Positions 17,142 through 25,254 of a stretch of 64,000 bases of DNA are shown here, in pieces. The notes under the pieces are model-generated. The model saw nothing but the letters and a program-made list of their open reading frames with translations. It had not been told where the DNA came from and made no database searches. This DNA is from Paenibacillus melissococcoides. GTDB lineage: Bacteria > Bacillota > Bacilli > Paenibacillales > Paenibacillaceae. Made by a program: the position numbers and the translations under genes. The stretch lies in contig CALYLO010000001.1 in the NCBI GenBank assembly GCA_944800085.1, forward strand, positions 1,637,001 through 1,701,000. Direction: 5' to 3'. How positions within the stretch are numbered: position 1 is the stretch's first letter; every line of letters begins with the position of its first letter.

Positions 17142-17543
17142 ATGAAAAAAAGATTGACCGCAGGTATCGCATCGTTAGCTGTTTTTGCTATGGCCGGCTC
17201 GGCCTATGCGGCGGAAGTTCCGAGCGGCACCATCGCCAGCAAAATGGTGAAGGCGTCTGCGGCAGAAGCGAATGGGAAGGCCGCGAATCACGGATTTCAG
17301 GCGCAGCTTCAAGTAACGTCCGCATCGTCAACGATCCGAGCAGAAGCCGTGTCCGGCGGTCAAGCCAAGCGGCAGATGCTCAGCAAAAATATAGCCGGTG
17401 ATGGCGCCGAGATCGCGGTGAGCGTGACAAGCCTGGAAGAGCTGGCGAAGGAAAAGGGCATCACCGTGGAGGAACTGATTGCTCAATTGAAGCGGGAAGC
17501 GAAGACAAGCAAGAGTGGACCGGTGATGATGAAGAAGAATTAA
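17142..17543 (+). CDS. Small secreted protein of unknown function
   Basis: A 133-residue protein with a clear signal peptide (MKKRLTAGIASLAVFAMAGS, cleavage near AYA-AE). The mature part is Ala-, Ser- and Lys-rich with one amphipathic segment, VTSLEELAKEKGITVEELI, resembling an HTH-like or LysM-adjacent helix pair, and a basic C-terminus. No family is recognised. Ribosome site AGGAGGAG lies 6 bases before the ATG, and a strong terminator follows, so it appears to be a single-gene transcript. Confidence 0.8.
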   Translation: MKKRLTAGIASLAVFAMAGSAYAAEVPSGTIASKMVKASAAEANGKAANHGFQAQLQVTSASSTIRAEAVSGGQAKRQMLSKNIAGDGAEIAVSVTSLEELAKEKGITVEELIAQLKREAKTSKSGPVMMKKN

Positions 17544-17553
17544 AGGATACCAA

Positions 17554-17587
17554 GCCTCTGGCCGTGATAGTGCCGGAGGCTTTTTTT
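17554..17587 (+). terminator. Intrinsic terminator of the small secreted-protein gene
   Basis: GCCTCTGGC (17554-17562) pairs with GCCGGAGGC (17572-17580) with one G-T-type mismatch, followed by seven T. Confidence 0.85.
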
Positions 17588-17730
17588 CATAGGAGGCATG
17601 GAACGGTCTATCTTATTAGAAAAACGTTTAATAATTGCCTATTTGTGAACGGGGTGCTGCCTGAATCCGCACTCTGTCACGGGACAATACGTCCGCAAGC
17701 ATGTGCGAATGTAACGGCGTCTCATGGAAT

Positions 17731-17769
17731 AACAGCCAGACCTGCGAAGGGACTGGCTGTTATTTTTTT
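17731..17769 (+). terminator. Hairpin with T-tract, possible bidirectional terminator
   Basis: AACAGCCAG (17731-17739) pairs perfectly with CTGGCTGTT (17753-17761), followed by ATTTTTTT. No + strand gene ends just before it; it also directly follows the stop of the small minus-strand membrane protein gene. Confidence 0.65.
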
Positions 17770-17770
17770 G

Positions 17771-17944
17771 CTATCCGGTGCGGAGCTTTTTGCGAAGCTG
17801 CTTTAAGGGTTGGTTTCTTCTTCCGTTCATGCGCATGCGCTGCTGCGTTAATCCGACGGCTGCCGCTCCGACGCCAATCGCCAATAAAGACCAAAGCGTT
17901 TTCCGATTATTCCAATTTTTCAAAAAACCAAACACTCCGTTCAT
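17771..17944 (-). CDS. Small single-span membrane protein (DUF3918-like)
   Basis: A 57-residue protein, MNGVFGFLKNWNNRKTLW followed by one hydrophobic helix SLLAIGVGAAAVGLTQQRM and a basic tail. The N-terminal position and composition resemble the DUF3918 family of small Bacillales membrane proteins, function unknown. The ATG at 17944 has AAGGGGGTGGG upstream; an ATG two codons earlier, at 17950, is also possible. Confidence 0.65.
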   Translation of the reverse strand: MNGVFGFLKNWNNRKTLWSLLAIGVGAAAVGLTQQRMRMNGRRNQPLKQLRKKLRTG

Positions 17945-18158
17945 CCCCATCCCACCCCCTTAATGGACACTTGAATAATGGCATTCGCACACCGTTTTTA
18001 TTGTGCTCCGGCATCGGCGGCCGCATGCAAGGAATGCTTTCCGTCTTCAGCGGCTTATGGAAACAACGCATTGGGGCCAAGGCTCGGCTGTCATAATTTT
18101 GGCATCATGGGGAACGCTAGATTGTGCAGGATGATCGGATTCGGCAGGAGGAGTTCCC

Positions 18159-19402
18159 ATGAAAAACCGCTTGATCGCCCTTATCGTCTTCGCTTTACTA
18201 TGCTCGTGCTTGCCAGCGATCAGCCGGGCGGACAACGTTGCGGAACAGAAAGCGGCAGCCGCATTTATCCGCGGCAATGATCTGTGGATTGCGATCGGCT
18301 CCGAGGAGAAGCGGCTGACCCGCGGAGAATTTATCCGAAATCCGCGCTGGTCCCATGATGGGAGCTGGCTGGCCTTCTCGAAGGGCAAGGAGGAGAAGGA
18401 AATATGGCTGTATCATGCCGCGACGGGCAAGATGCGCCAGGCGGGCCAGGGGTATAACGTACAGTGGTCGCCATCGCGCAACGTCTTGGCTTTCCAATCG
18501 CAAGAAGCTCGTCGCACTCTGTACGTCATCGATGCGGAAGGCAAGCGGAAGCCGCAGCGCATCGCGGAACATGCCGGCAACTTTTCCTGGAAGCCGGATG
18601 GCGCAAGTCTGCTATACTCTGTGGAAGCTCGCCTGCTGGGGACGGAACATGGTCGGATATCGGATTGTATACCGTGAGTCTGCACCCGGACGGACGCAGC
18701 GAGTTATTTTATACCATCAAAAGCCAAGCACAGGACTTCTTCGCGGTCACGACAAGCCGCTTCAAATGGTCGGCGGACGGAAAATGGATCGCGTTCATCG
18801 CCGTTCCGACGGCGTCGTTGTCGGCAGACGGCAATATGTTATGCTTGTTGTCCGCGGACGCAGAGACATTCTTGAAGGCGGGGCAAATGCTGAACTATGA
18901 TGAGTGGTTCCAGTGGGGGCCGCAAGGCAGCACGCTCGCCTATATCGAAGGCTATGGACGGGAAGCGACAAGCAATAAGCTGCTTACCGTCTTGAACGGC
19001 ATGCCGTCGCTTCTGCAAAAATCATATACGCCCGCGGGCTATGCCGATCGGGATCTCGCTTGGCTGGACCATGAGACTCTGGTCGCCGCCCGGGCGAAGG
19101 AAGCCGCCTGGTCCGGCGAACCAAGCGAGCGCCCGCTTCCTTCTCTGGTGCTCGTAAATCTAGGAGGAGGGCGGCAGCCAGAGCTTACTCGTCCGCCTCG
19201 AAATGTCGGAGATTTCTTCCCGGTCCTTCTGAGGGATCCAGGAAGCCTCGCCTGGATACGTGCCGACCGAAGCAAGGCGCACGTGATGCTGGCTCAACCG
19301 GAGGATGGTAGACGTGCGGCGCAGTGGATTAGCGATCTGACGGTTCCTGACGCTTATTACGAGCATTGGAGCTGGGGAGAGGTCATTGACTATCGGGGGT
19401 GA
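18159..19402 (+). pseudogene. Frameshifted secreted TolB/PD40-like beta-propeller protein
   Basis: The signal peptide (MKNRLIALIVFALLCSCLPA) is followed by PD40-type repeats (RNPRWSHDGSWLAFSKG; SRFKWSADGKWIAFIAV). The frame opened at 18159 stops at 18677, but the protein clearly continues one frame over from about 18640 (GDGTWSDIGLYTVSLHPDG) to the stop at 19402. Adding one G to the four-G run at 18638-18641 restores a single ~414-residue protein (LLGDGTWSDIG). Either a real single-base deletion or a homopolymer read error. Ribosome site GGCAGGAGGAG. Probably an extracytoplasmic propeller of unknown target. Confidence 0.75.
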
Positions 19403-19421
19403 ATTCGGGCAGAAGCATTGT

Positions 19422-20423
19422 TCACTTGGTTAGCAGTGCTTCTCCGATTTTGGCGATATTCAGTAAAAGATAATTGGATAACACAACGGCTCCTCTTCTT
19501 TTGCTTTTCTCAAAGCCGACATAAGAGGTGAAGCATCCAGTGCCGCCATCCTTATAAATCAGATTAGAATTTTTATGGATTTCCCATCCAAGCCCGATAT
19601 CGAATTTCTTCGTTGCTGCAGCATGTTTTTGATGACATAGAGAAAGATAGGGCTTCTCGTTGCCCATCTGATGCTTGACATAAAGCAGTAAATCTTCGGC
19701 AGTCGATGTGATAGCGCCAGAAGGGGCAAAAAAGTTGTCCGTTCCCCATTGCCAATTCCCGCAATCTTGATTTGCTTTATTATACCCATGAAGGTTCGTC
19801 TTTCTATATGTCCCAACATAGGTATTACTTAGTCCGAGATCATTCGCTATAAAGTCATCCATTGCTGCCGAGTAATTCTTGTTCGCCAGCAAACTCAGTA
19901 TATGACCTAAAATACTGATGCCAAAATTGGAGTAGGCATATTTATAGTCTTGATCCTTTAATTGTTTGGACTGGATAATCGACATCCAATTTATTTGACT
20001 TTTATCGTAAAATGGATTGTTTTTTATGCAGCCCTTGACCACGGCTCCGACAAGCATGTTCATATACTCTGTTAGTTGAAAAGGAACAAACGAAGAATAT
20101 CCGGAAGTATGAGTCGCTAATCTCTTCAAGGTTGGATAATATTGATTGTGGGGCAGATCCTTCAAGTATTTTTGTATGGAATCATTTAAGTCCAGTCTGT
20201 TTTCTGAAGCAAATTTGGCCATTAACGATGTGGTGAACGTTTTCGTAACCGATCCTATTTCATAGTTATAGGATGGCGCATCCTTCATTTCGCCGTGATG
20301 ATCATACACTTTGATTATTGTATCTTCACCGGAGACGAATCCTATCGTCATCAACATATTTTCCCGCTTCTTCTTTTTTGTGTTCTTTTCGACGAGATGC
20401 AATACATCGGAATTAAACCCCAT
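19422..20423 (-). CDS. Serine beta-lactamase-like hydrolase (PBP4*/class C fold)
   Basis: A 333-residue protein of the beta-lactamase/D-peptidase family. SVTK provides the nucleophile Ser and Lys, YSN the second motif, and GGTG near the C-terminus replaces the usual HxG or KTG. No signal peptide is visible, so it is probably cytosolic. ATG at 20423, 8 bases after GGAGGAGAG, overlaps the end of the MarR gene by 11 bases, so the two are co-transcribed. The sequence is clearly A+T-richer than its neighbours, suggesting acquisition. Candidate roles are esterase or cell-wall or peptide hydrolase; the substrate is unknown. Confidence 0.85.
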   Translation of the reverse strand: MGFNSDVLHLVEKNTKKKKRENMLMTIGFVSGEDTIIKVYDHHGEMKDAPSYNYEIGSVTKTFTTSLMAKFASENRLDLNDSIQKYLKDLPHNQYYPTLKRLATHTSGYSSFVPFQLTEYMNMLVGAVVKGCIKNNPFYDKSQINWMSIIQSKQLKDQDYKYAYSNFGISILGHILSLLANKNYSAAMDDFIANDLGLSNTYVGTYRKTNLHGYNKANQDCGNWQWGTDNFFAPSGAITSTAEDLLLYVKHQMGNEKPYLSLCHQKHAAATKKFDIGLGWEIHKNSNLIYKDGGTGCFTSYVGFEKSKRRGAVVLSNYLLLNIAKIGEALLTK

Positions 20424-20973
20424 TCTGTTCTCTCCTCCATTTGAAATACTCCAATGCTTCCAGATAATCATTCGTGACTGCTTGATCCAATTTACAGCTG
20501 ACATCTTCTTCCAATCCGCTCTGGCTAACCCCGTCAAATTGATATAATTTCTGCAATAGTGTCCAAAATGTTTTTAATTCTTCATGTGTGAACTTTTGAA
20601 AAATATCGGCCATAAAGTAGATGCTTGCTTTGCCGCACGAGAGCAAGATATCCTTGCCCCGTTCCGTTACCAAAACATTGTTAGCTCTTTTGTCCAACTT
20701 GCTTGGCTTTAAGGTTACAACCCCTTTTTCCTTGAGACTTGATACCAGGCTGCTAATATTTTGTTTGGTTGTTCCTAGTTTCATTGCGATATTTTTAAAA
20801 GTTGTTTCGTCTTCGGGCAAGTGCAAAATGGCAAGTAAAGTCAAAAATTGGCGAGCGGTCAGACCGTTAAAATAGCAATCGCCTTGAACCTGTACTTTGT
20901 TGGTTACCGAGAAAAGAGAAGCGTAAATTTGCTGCATCATATGTAAAGCTTCTAATTCTTTTGAATAGCTCAT
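20413..20973 (-). CDS. MarR-family transcriptional regulator
   Basis: A 186-residue winged-helix regulator. The recognition region reads TFKNIAMKLGTTKQNISSLV and the wing LKPSKLDKRANNVLVTERGK (typical MarR D-x-R). It precedes and overlaps the serine-hydrolase gene. The promoter region holds a perfect 16-base palindrome and a near-copy placed over the -35 element, so autorepression of this two-gene operon is likely. A+T-rich like its partner. Confidence 0.9.
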   Translation of the reverse strand: MSYSKELEALHMMQQIYASLFSVTNKVQVQGDCYFNGLTARQFLTLLAILHLPEDETTFKNIAMKLGTTKQNISSLVSSLKEKGVVTLKPSKLDKRANNVLVTERGKDILLSCGKASIYFMADIFQKFTHEELKTFWTLLQKLYQFDGVSQSGLEEDVSCKLDQAVTNDYLEALEYFKWRREQNGV

Positions 20974-20993
20974 TATTAGTGCCCTCCATTATT

Positions 20994-21053
20994 AGACAAG
21001 ATCTTGTCTATATGAGTATAGATCTATAGGGCATATTAGTCAATATATTGTCT
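20994..21053 (-). promoter_or_regulatory. marR-operon promoter with two operator palindromes
   Basis: On the minus strand TTGACT (21043-21038), 17 bases, then TATACT (21020-21015). The perfect palindrome AGACAAGATCTTGTCT (20994-21009) lies just downstream of the -10, and the near-palindrome AGTCAATATATTGTCT (21038-21053) covers the -35. Both placements would block RNA polymerase. Confidence 0.75.
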
Positions 21054-21095
21054 ATGTTAGGCTAATAAGTTAACCGCTTAGAAAGCAAGCAACAT

Positions 21096-21129
21096 GAAAA
21101 AAGCCGCAGATCTCATCTGACGGCTTTTA
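21096..21129. terminator. Orphan terminator hairpin
   Basis: AAAAGCCG (21099-21106) pairs with CGGCTTTT (21121-21128), extended by AGAT/ATCT; T- or A-tracts flank both sides, so it could act in either direction. No gene ends beside it, which suggests a lost neighbour. Confidence 0.55.
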
Positions 21130-21160
21130 TTGCTTGGAGGGGTAGTAATCCACAGCATAA

Positions 21161-21640
21161 ATGTTATATAATGGGCGGCAAAATAATTATAATCTATACA
21201 AAAGCACTTTGAGTTTACCCTATCCCTATCCTTTGGAATGCGCGCTTTCGTGGATTGCAACTCATGAGCAAAACTTTGAATTAGACCGAAGGTACGAATT
21301 CGCCATAACGGACAAAAACAGCGGACAGCTATATGGCGCTATTGCTCTTTCAAATCATAAGCAACACAAAAATGGTGAAATCGCTTACTGGATAGGAGAA
21401 GAATTTTGGGGAAATGGATATGCGACAGAAGCAGCCATAGCAGTTTTAGAATTTGCTTTTAAAGAGAAGAGTTACCATCGTGTTTATGCTTGTCATTTTC
21501 GATCAAATCCCGCATCTGGAAAGATCATGGAAAAGTGCGGGATGTTATACGAAGGCACTCTAAAAGATCATGTTTATAAAAACGGCTCTTTTGAAGATCT
21601 GGTTTTTTATGGGATTATGAAGCCGATGAAATACGTATAA
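21161..21640 (+). CDS. GNAT (RimJ/RimL-type) acetyltransferase, probably N-terminally truncated
   Basis: The core is a RimJ/RimL-like N-acetyltransferase: LSLPYPYPLECALSWI, YGAIALSNHKQHKNGEIAYW, the acetyl-CoA loop region EEFWGNGYATEAAIAVLEFA, and RSNPASGKIMEKCGM. The first ~25 residues normal for the family (…IILRPPELSDA…) are missing; instead the frame begins MLYNGRQNNYNLYK with no ribosome site. It is probably a 5'-truncated relic, although internal initiation cannot be excluded. A+T-rich. It may acetylate a protein N-terminus or an antibiotic; the target is unknown. Confidence 0.65.
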   Translation: MLYNGRQNNYNLYKSTLSLPYPYPLECALSWIATHEQNFELDRRYEFAITDKNSGQLYGAIALSNHKQHKNGEIAYWIGEEFWGNGYATEAAIAVLEFAFKEKSYHRVYACHFRSNPASGKIMEKCGMLYEGTLKDHVYKNGSFEDLVFYGIMKPMKYV

Positions 21641-21663
21641 TATGCGGTATTTTTATTCAAATT

Positions 21664-21960
21664 GGGGGTGTCCCATATAGCCATAGTGAGACAGCCCCCT
21701 GATTCTCAAAGCTCGACTTGCCGGAAAACGGCAAAGATGCAGTTTTCCTTTATGGCGGTTACTCCGTTACAGCCATTCCTGCAACACCGCATCAATTTCA
21801 GCCTATGCAATAGATATAAAGCAAAAATATGCGGAAATGATGCCTTTTTTCATCAATTTAAAAAATATCGGATCAAACAGCGTAAATTCCTGCATCGACG
21901 CAGGATTTCATTGCCTCATCCACCAGCTGCCGCTTTTCCCGGCGCCGTCCTCTCTGTTGT
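21664..21960 (+). repeat. Dispersed repeat, copy B
   Basis: Begins GGGGGTGTCCC, then TGAGACAGCCCCCTGATTC, GCTCGACTTGCCGGAAAACG, CAGTTTTCCTTTATG, CTCCGTTACAG and CATTCCTGCA, and ends GCAGGATTTCATTGCCTCAT...CCGCTTTTCCCGG...CTCTCTGTTG. The same order of blocks occurs in copies A and C. It directly abuts the stop of the next gene. Confidence 0.8.
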
Positions 21961-22257
21961 TTAAATGAAAAAAGGAAGAAGAAACAGATCCACGAAGCTG
22001 AAGAAAGGAATTCGGCGATGAAAGAAGCGCCGTCTCGGGAAAAAGCCCGGGTAGAAGCCGAATTGTCTGTAGTAGGAAGGCTGCGCCGGCATCCCGCTCA
22101 TGTCGGTCATCATCTGTTCGGTAGGAATCGCCAGCGTGATTCCATCTTGATCAACATGGGCGATAAATCCGTCATAACAATGGCCGTCCTTCGTGCGGAT
22201 TCCGACATACTTGTTCATACAGCACCAGCTGAGCTGGTGAAAATCATGTGGACTCAT
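21961..22257 (-). CDS. Small protein with an Sm-like N-terminal domain and aromatic C-terminus
   Basis: A 98-residue protein. The first ~55 residues (NKYVGIRTKDGHCYDGFIAH, VDQDGITLAIP) have the pattern of a small five-strand Sm/LSm-like barrel (G-xx-T-x-DG-xx-x-G-x-I-xx-VD). The tail is rich in Phe, Arg and Pro (YYRQFGFYPGFFPRRRFFHR) and ends hydrophobic. Similar short proteins occur in spore-formers, some thought to be spore surface proteins, but I cannot assign a function. The start at 22257 follows a perfect AGGAGGTCACC. Confidence 0.65.
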   Translation of the reverse strand: MSPHDFHQLSWCCMNKYVGIRTKDGHCYDGFIAHVDQDGITLAIPTEQMMTDMSGMPAQPSYYRQFGFYPGFFPRRRFFHRRIPFFSFVDLFLLPFFI

Positions 22258-22416
22258 TGGTGACCTCCTGTTTGCGTGGTTCATCTCAACATTAGTCTAT
22301 CCGCTCCTCCCCATTTCGCTCACGGCATTTGCCCAGAGAGGCATAATATCGCTATGATAGAAGAAGCCATACTTGGTTCCTCAATAACGGGGCTCATATA
22401 AGGAGGATATGATCCT

Positions 22417-23367
22417 GTGACGAATATCCATGATATCGCGAAGAAAGCCGGGGTATCGGTGTCCACCGTATCCAGAGTGCTTAACAATTACAAATATGTG
22501 TCTGAAGAAAAAAGAAAGGCCGTGCAGAAGGTTATCGATGAATGGAGCTTCGCTCCCAACCGCAATGCGATTGGCTTGATTCGAGGGGAGACGCGAATGA
22601 TCGGGGTCATCATGCCGTACACTAACAATCAGGCCTTCGATCAGATGCTGCATGGGGCATTGAACCGATCCCGGGAGCTGGATTATTCGGTCGCCGTGCT
22701 GCCGACGAAATACGATAAGAGCAAAGAGCTGGAATATCTCTATATGCTGAAAAATAAATGGCTGGATGGCGTGATCATCACTTCCCGCGCGAATGAGTGG
22801 GAACAGATATTGCCTTATGTCGAGTACGGAGCCGTGATTGCTTGCGAATTCACCGAGCATCCCGAGATTGGATGCGCTTATATCGATCGGTATGCCTCTT
22901 ATGTGGACGCTTTTCAGTATTTGAAGGACAAGGGACATACCGCAACGGCCTTCACGACGGCCCGGGGAGGGGAGAGCAGGAGCACGCAGCAGACGATCGC
23001 GGCGTATGAGAACGTATTCGGCAAGGTGCCGGACGGTTACTTCATCTCGAATTGCTATTCGTTCGAGGATGGGTATCAAGCCGCCGAGAAGCTGCTCGGC
23101 CTGGAGGACAGACCTACGGCCATATTCGCCAACGGAGATGAGGTGGCCGGCGGGATATACCGGTATGCGCTCTCGATCGGGCTGACCATACCGCATGATC
23201 TGGCGATCTTGGGGCAGGAGAACCAGCCCGTCGGCGTCGCCCTTGATCTGTGCTCCATTGACCATCGGCTCGTGCAGGTCGGCGAGCAGGCATTCGACCT
23301 GGCGGTGCGGCGTCCGCGCGACAAGGTGAAGATTCCTTACCGGATCATTGCAAGATCTTCGGTATAG
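22417..23367 (+). CDS. LacI-family transcriptional regulator
   Basis: A 316-residue LacI/GalR repressor. The N-terminal HTH reads IHDIAKKAGVSVSTVSRVLN with hinge region YVSEEKRKAVQKVIDEWSF; the rest is a periplasmic-binding-protein-like effector domain (MIGVIMPYTNNQAFDQML, DGVIITSR, PTAIFANGDEVAGG). GTG start at 22417 with AAGGAGG upstream. A sugar effector is likely. The only same-strand neighbour is the HAD phosphatase 82 bases downstream, so control of a sugar-phosphate step is possible; no operator was identified. Confidence 0.92.
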   Translation: MTNIHDIAKKAGVSVSTVSRVLNNYKYVSEEKRKAVQKVIDEWSFAPNRNAIGLIRGETRMIGVIMPYTNNQAFDQMLHGALNRSRELDYSVAVLPTKYDKSKELEYLYMLKNKWLDGVIITSRANEWEQILPYVEYGAVIACEFTEHPEIGCAYIDRYASYVDAFQYLKDKGHTATAFTTARGGESRSTQQTIAAYENVFGKVPDGYFISNCYSFEDGYQAAEKLLGLEDRPTAIFANGDEVAGGIYRYALSIGLTIPHDLAILGQENQPVGVALDLCSIDHRLVQVGEQAFDLAVRRPRDKVKIPYRIIARSSV

Positions 23368-23449
23368 CATTTCATATTCAAGGCTTGACTTGAAATCCAT
23401 TTCATCCTGTACGATAGGTTGCGAAGAAAGAAAGGGGAGGATGAATGGC

Positions 23450-24061
23450 ATGTATCAAGCTTTTCTCTTTGATCTGGATGGCACCATTATCGATTCGGAG
23501 CTTATCGGGCTTCGTGCGCTTCAAGAGACGCTGGCCGAGCTGGGTCTTACGTATCGGTTGGACGAGCTTCGGTTCTCGCTGGGAATTCCAAGCTACAAAA
23601 CGATGGAAATGTTAAACGTGAAAGACATTTCGGCCGCCATTAAAACATGTGTAGAGAAAGAAAAACCGTATATGAGCAAGGTTCCCCTTTTCGAGGGAAT
23701 GCGGGACGTCATTGGCAAGCTTCCGGCATGCGGGATCGTAACCTCCAAGACGGCAGAAGAAATGAATGACAGCTTCTATCTGCTCGGCATCGATCATTAT
23801 TTTCAGGCGGTTGTGTGCGCCAGTGATACGAGCAAGCACAAGCCCGACCCGGAACCGCTTGAATTGGGGCTGCGGCGAATGAATTGCCCAGCGGAGAACG
23901 CGATTTATATCGGGGACTCACTCTATGATATGAAGTGCGCCAAGGCGGCGGGAGTCGATTTCGGTCTCGCGCTGTGGGGGGCGAAGTCGACATCCGGATT
24001 CGAGGACGCCCGGTACATTTTCGAGACGCCGCTCGATATTTTGAAGCTGCTGCATCGGTAA
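23450..24061 (+). CDS. HAD-superfamily phosphatase (subfamily IA, phosphoglycolate phosphatase-like)
   Basis: A 203-residue HAD hydrolase. Motif I FDLDGTIIDSE gives the nucleophile and acid Asp, motif II IVTSKT the Thr/Ser, motif III the Lys in KHKPDPEPL, and motif IV IGDSLYD the Mg-binding Asp. A helical cap between motifs I and II fits beta-phosphoglucomutase or phosphoglycolate-phosphatase relatives. The ATG at 23450 is preferred over 23441 because GGGGAGG then has proper spacing. The substrate is probably a small sugar phosphate. Confidence 0.9.
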   Translation: MYQAFLFDLDGTIIDSELIGLRALQETLAELGLTYRLDELRFSLGIPSYKTMEMLNVKDISAAIKTCVEKEKPYMSKVPLFEGMRDVIGKLPACGIVTSKTAEEMNDSFYLLGIDHYFQAVVCASDTSKHKPDPEPLELGLRRMNCPAENAIYIGDSLYDMKCAKAAGVDFGLALWGAKSTSGFEDARYIFETPLDILKLLHR

Positions 24062-24136
24062 ACGGATGAATTCATGCGCGGCCGGTGCTGCTGACTTGCT
24101 GCACTGCCGCTCAGTTCATCTCGCGCACGATCGGCA

Positions 24137-24163
24137 GAGGCCATCCTTAAGCGGGATGGCCTC
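24137..24163. terminator. Hairpin between convergent genes
   Basis: GAGGCCATCC (24137-24146) pairs perfectly with GGATGGCCTC (24154-24163). It has no T-tract but lies between the HAD gene and the pyruvyltransferase gene, so it may act in both directions. Confidence 0.45.
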
Positions 24164-24195
24164 GTAAGGGCGACGTCATCAAGACTAACATTCGG

Positions 24196-25236
24196 TTAAA
24201 ATAAACGCTCCAAAAAAGGCTTTTCCAAGCTTGCTTTCACTGCTTGCCGGTGGCTGCCGATTTGCTCCATAATCGGCCGCTTGTTGGCCAGCGCATAGGC
24301 GGCCGTGTAACGTATCCGCTCGGCGAGCTGCGTCGCGTCCGTGGAGATAGCCAGTTGGGGAAGACCGATGGAATGGGCGAAATCAAACGATTTGAACCGG
24401 TACCCCAAGCAAATGAAAGGAACATTCGCCGCCGCGGACAGAATGCTGGCGTGAAGCTTGAAATTGATGGTCAGGTCAAACCCTTTGATCAGCTGCATAT
24501 ATTTTTCATACGAATGCACTCCCGCATCATACACAACCTTGTCGGAAGCGCCGATCTTATTGCACAGCCGCTTGCATGCCTCCCGGTCCGGCCCCCACGC
24601 CGGGTACACATATATCTTGTAGCCTTCCTCGATGAGGAAGCGGGCTGCGGAAGCTACCTGATCCTCGACGTACGCTTCATCCTTGCCGTAAATCCGGTTA
24701 TAGGATGTGCCCCAATTGATCCCGATCCATCGCTCTCCGGTCTGCCCGTCATCCGAATCTGCCGCTGGCGGGGACGATAGCATGGCGGGATCGCCGCTCA
24801 GTGTCACCCGATCCATCGCGACGCCCATTTGCCGCATATATTCGAATGTCCACGGCCCGCGCACACCGCAGTAGGCCGCATGATCGACTACTTCTCTCAT
24901 TTTCAGGCAAAACCCTTCGCTTTCAGGAGGAGCATGGGAGCCGAGGCTGAGCGAGTGCAAGCGATCGTGGCCGCTGCCCCAGATGAGTACGCGTTTTTCT
25001 TGCCGCACGGCGTCATGCAAGATATCGAGATAGCCTGGTATGAGCAGGGATCCGCCTCCCATGACAATCGTGTCATACTTCGTGACATCTTTGATGTCGA
25101 CTCCGGGTACCGAGGGAATGACCTGGTATTCCTCCGGGCTCAGATGAAGCTTCGCCAATTGCTCGAACATGGCTCGCATCCATTCATCGCCCAAATTATT
25201 GAATCCAATCCATGCCAGATACAATACTTTTTTCAC
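24196..25236 (-). CDS. Polysaccharide pyruvyl transferase family protein (CsaB-like)
   Basis: A 346-residue protein of the polysaccharide pyruvyltransferase family. YLAWIGFNNLGDEWM is the typical N-terminal G-x-x-N-x-GDE block; VMGGGSLL, WGSGHD and the C-terminal LHASILSAAANVPFICLGYR are the other family marks. Members transfer a pyruvate ketal from PEP to a glycan, as CsaB does for S-layer anchoring. GTG start with GGGAGTGTGAG upstream. It is the last gene of a glycan cluster, 18 bases after the GT4 gene, so it probably modifies the glycan those enzymes build. Confidence 0.85.
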   Translation of the reverse strand: MKKVLYLAWIGFNNLGDEWMRAMFEQLAKLHLSPEEYQVIPSVPGVDIKDVTKYDTIVMGGGSLLIPGYLDILHDAVRQEKRVLIWGSGHDRLHSLSLGSHAPPESEGFCLKMREVVDHAAYCGVRGPWTFEYMRQMGVAMDRVTLSGDPAMLSSPPAADSDDGQTGERWIGINWGTSYNRIYGKDEAYVEDQVASAARFLIEEGYKIYVYPAWGPDREACKRLCNKIGASDKVVYDAGVHSYEKYMQLIKGFDLTINFKLHASILSAAANVPFICLGYRFKSFDFAHSIGLPQLAISTDATQLAERIRYTAAYALANKRPIMEQIGSHRQAVKASLEKPFLERLF

Positions 25237-25254
25237 GTTAATCTCACACTCCCG

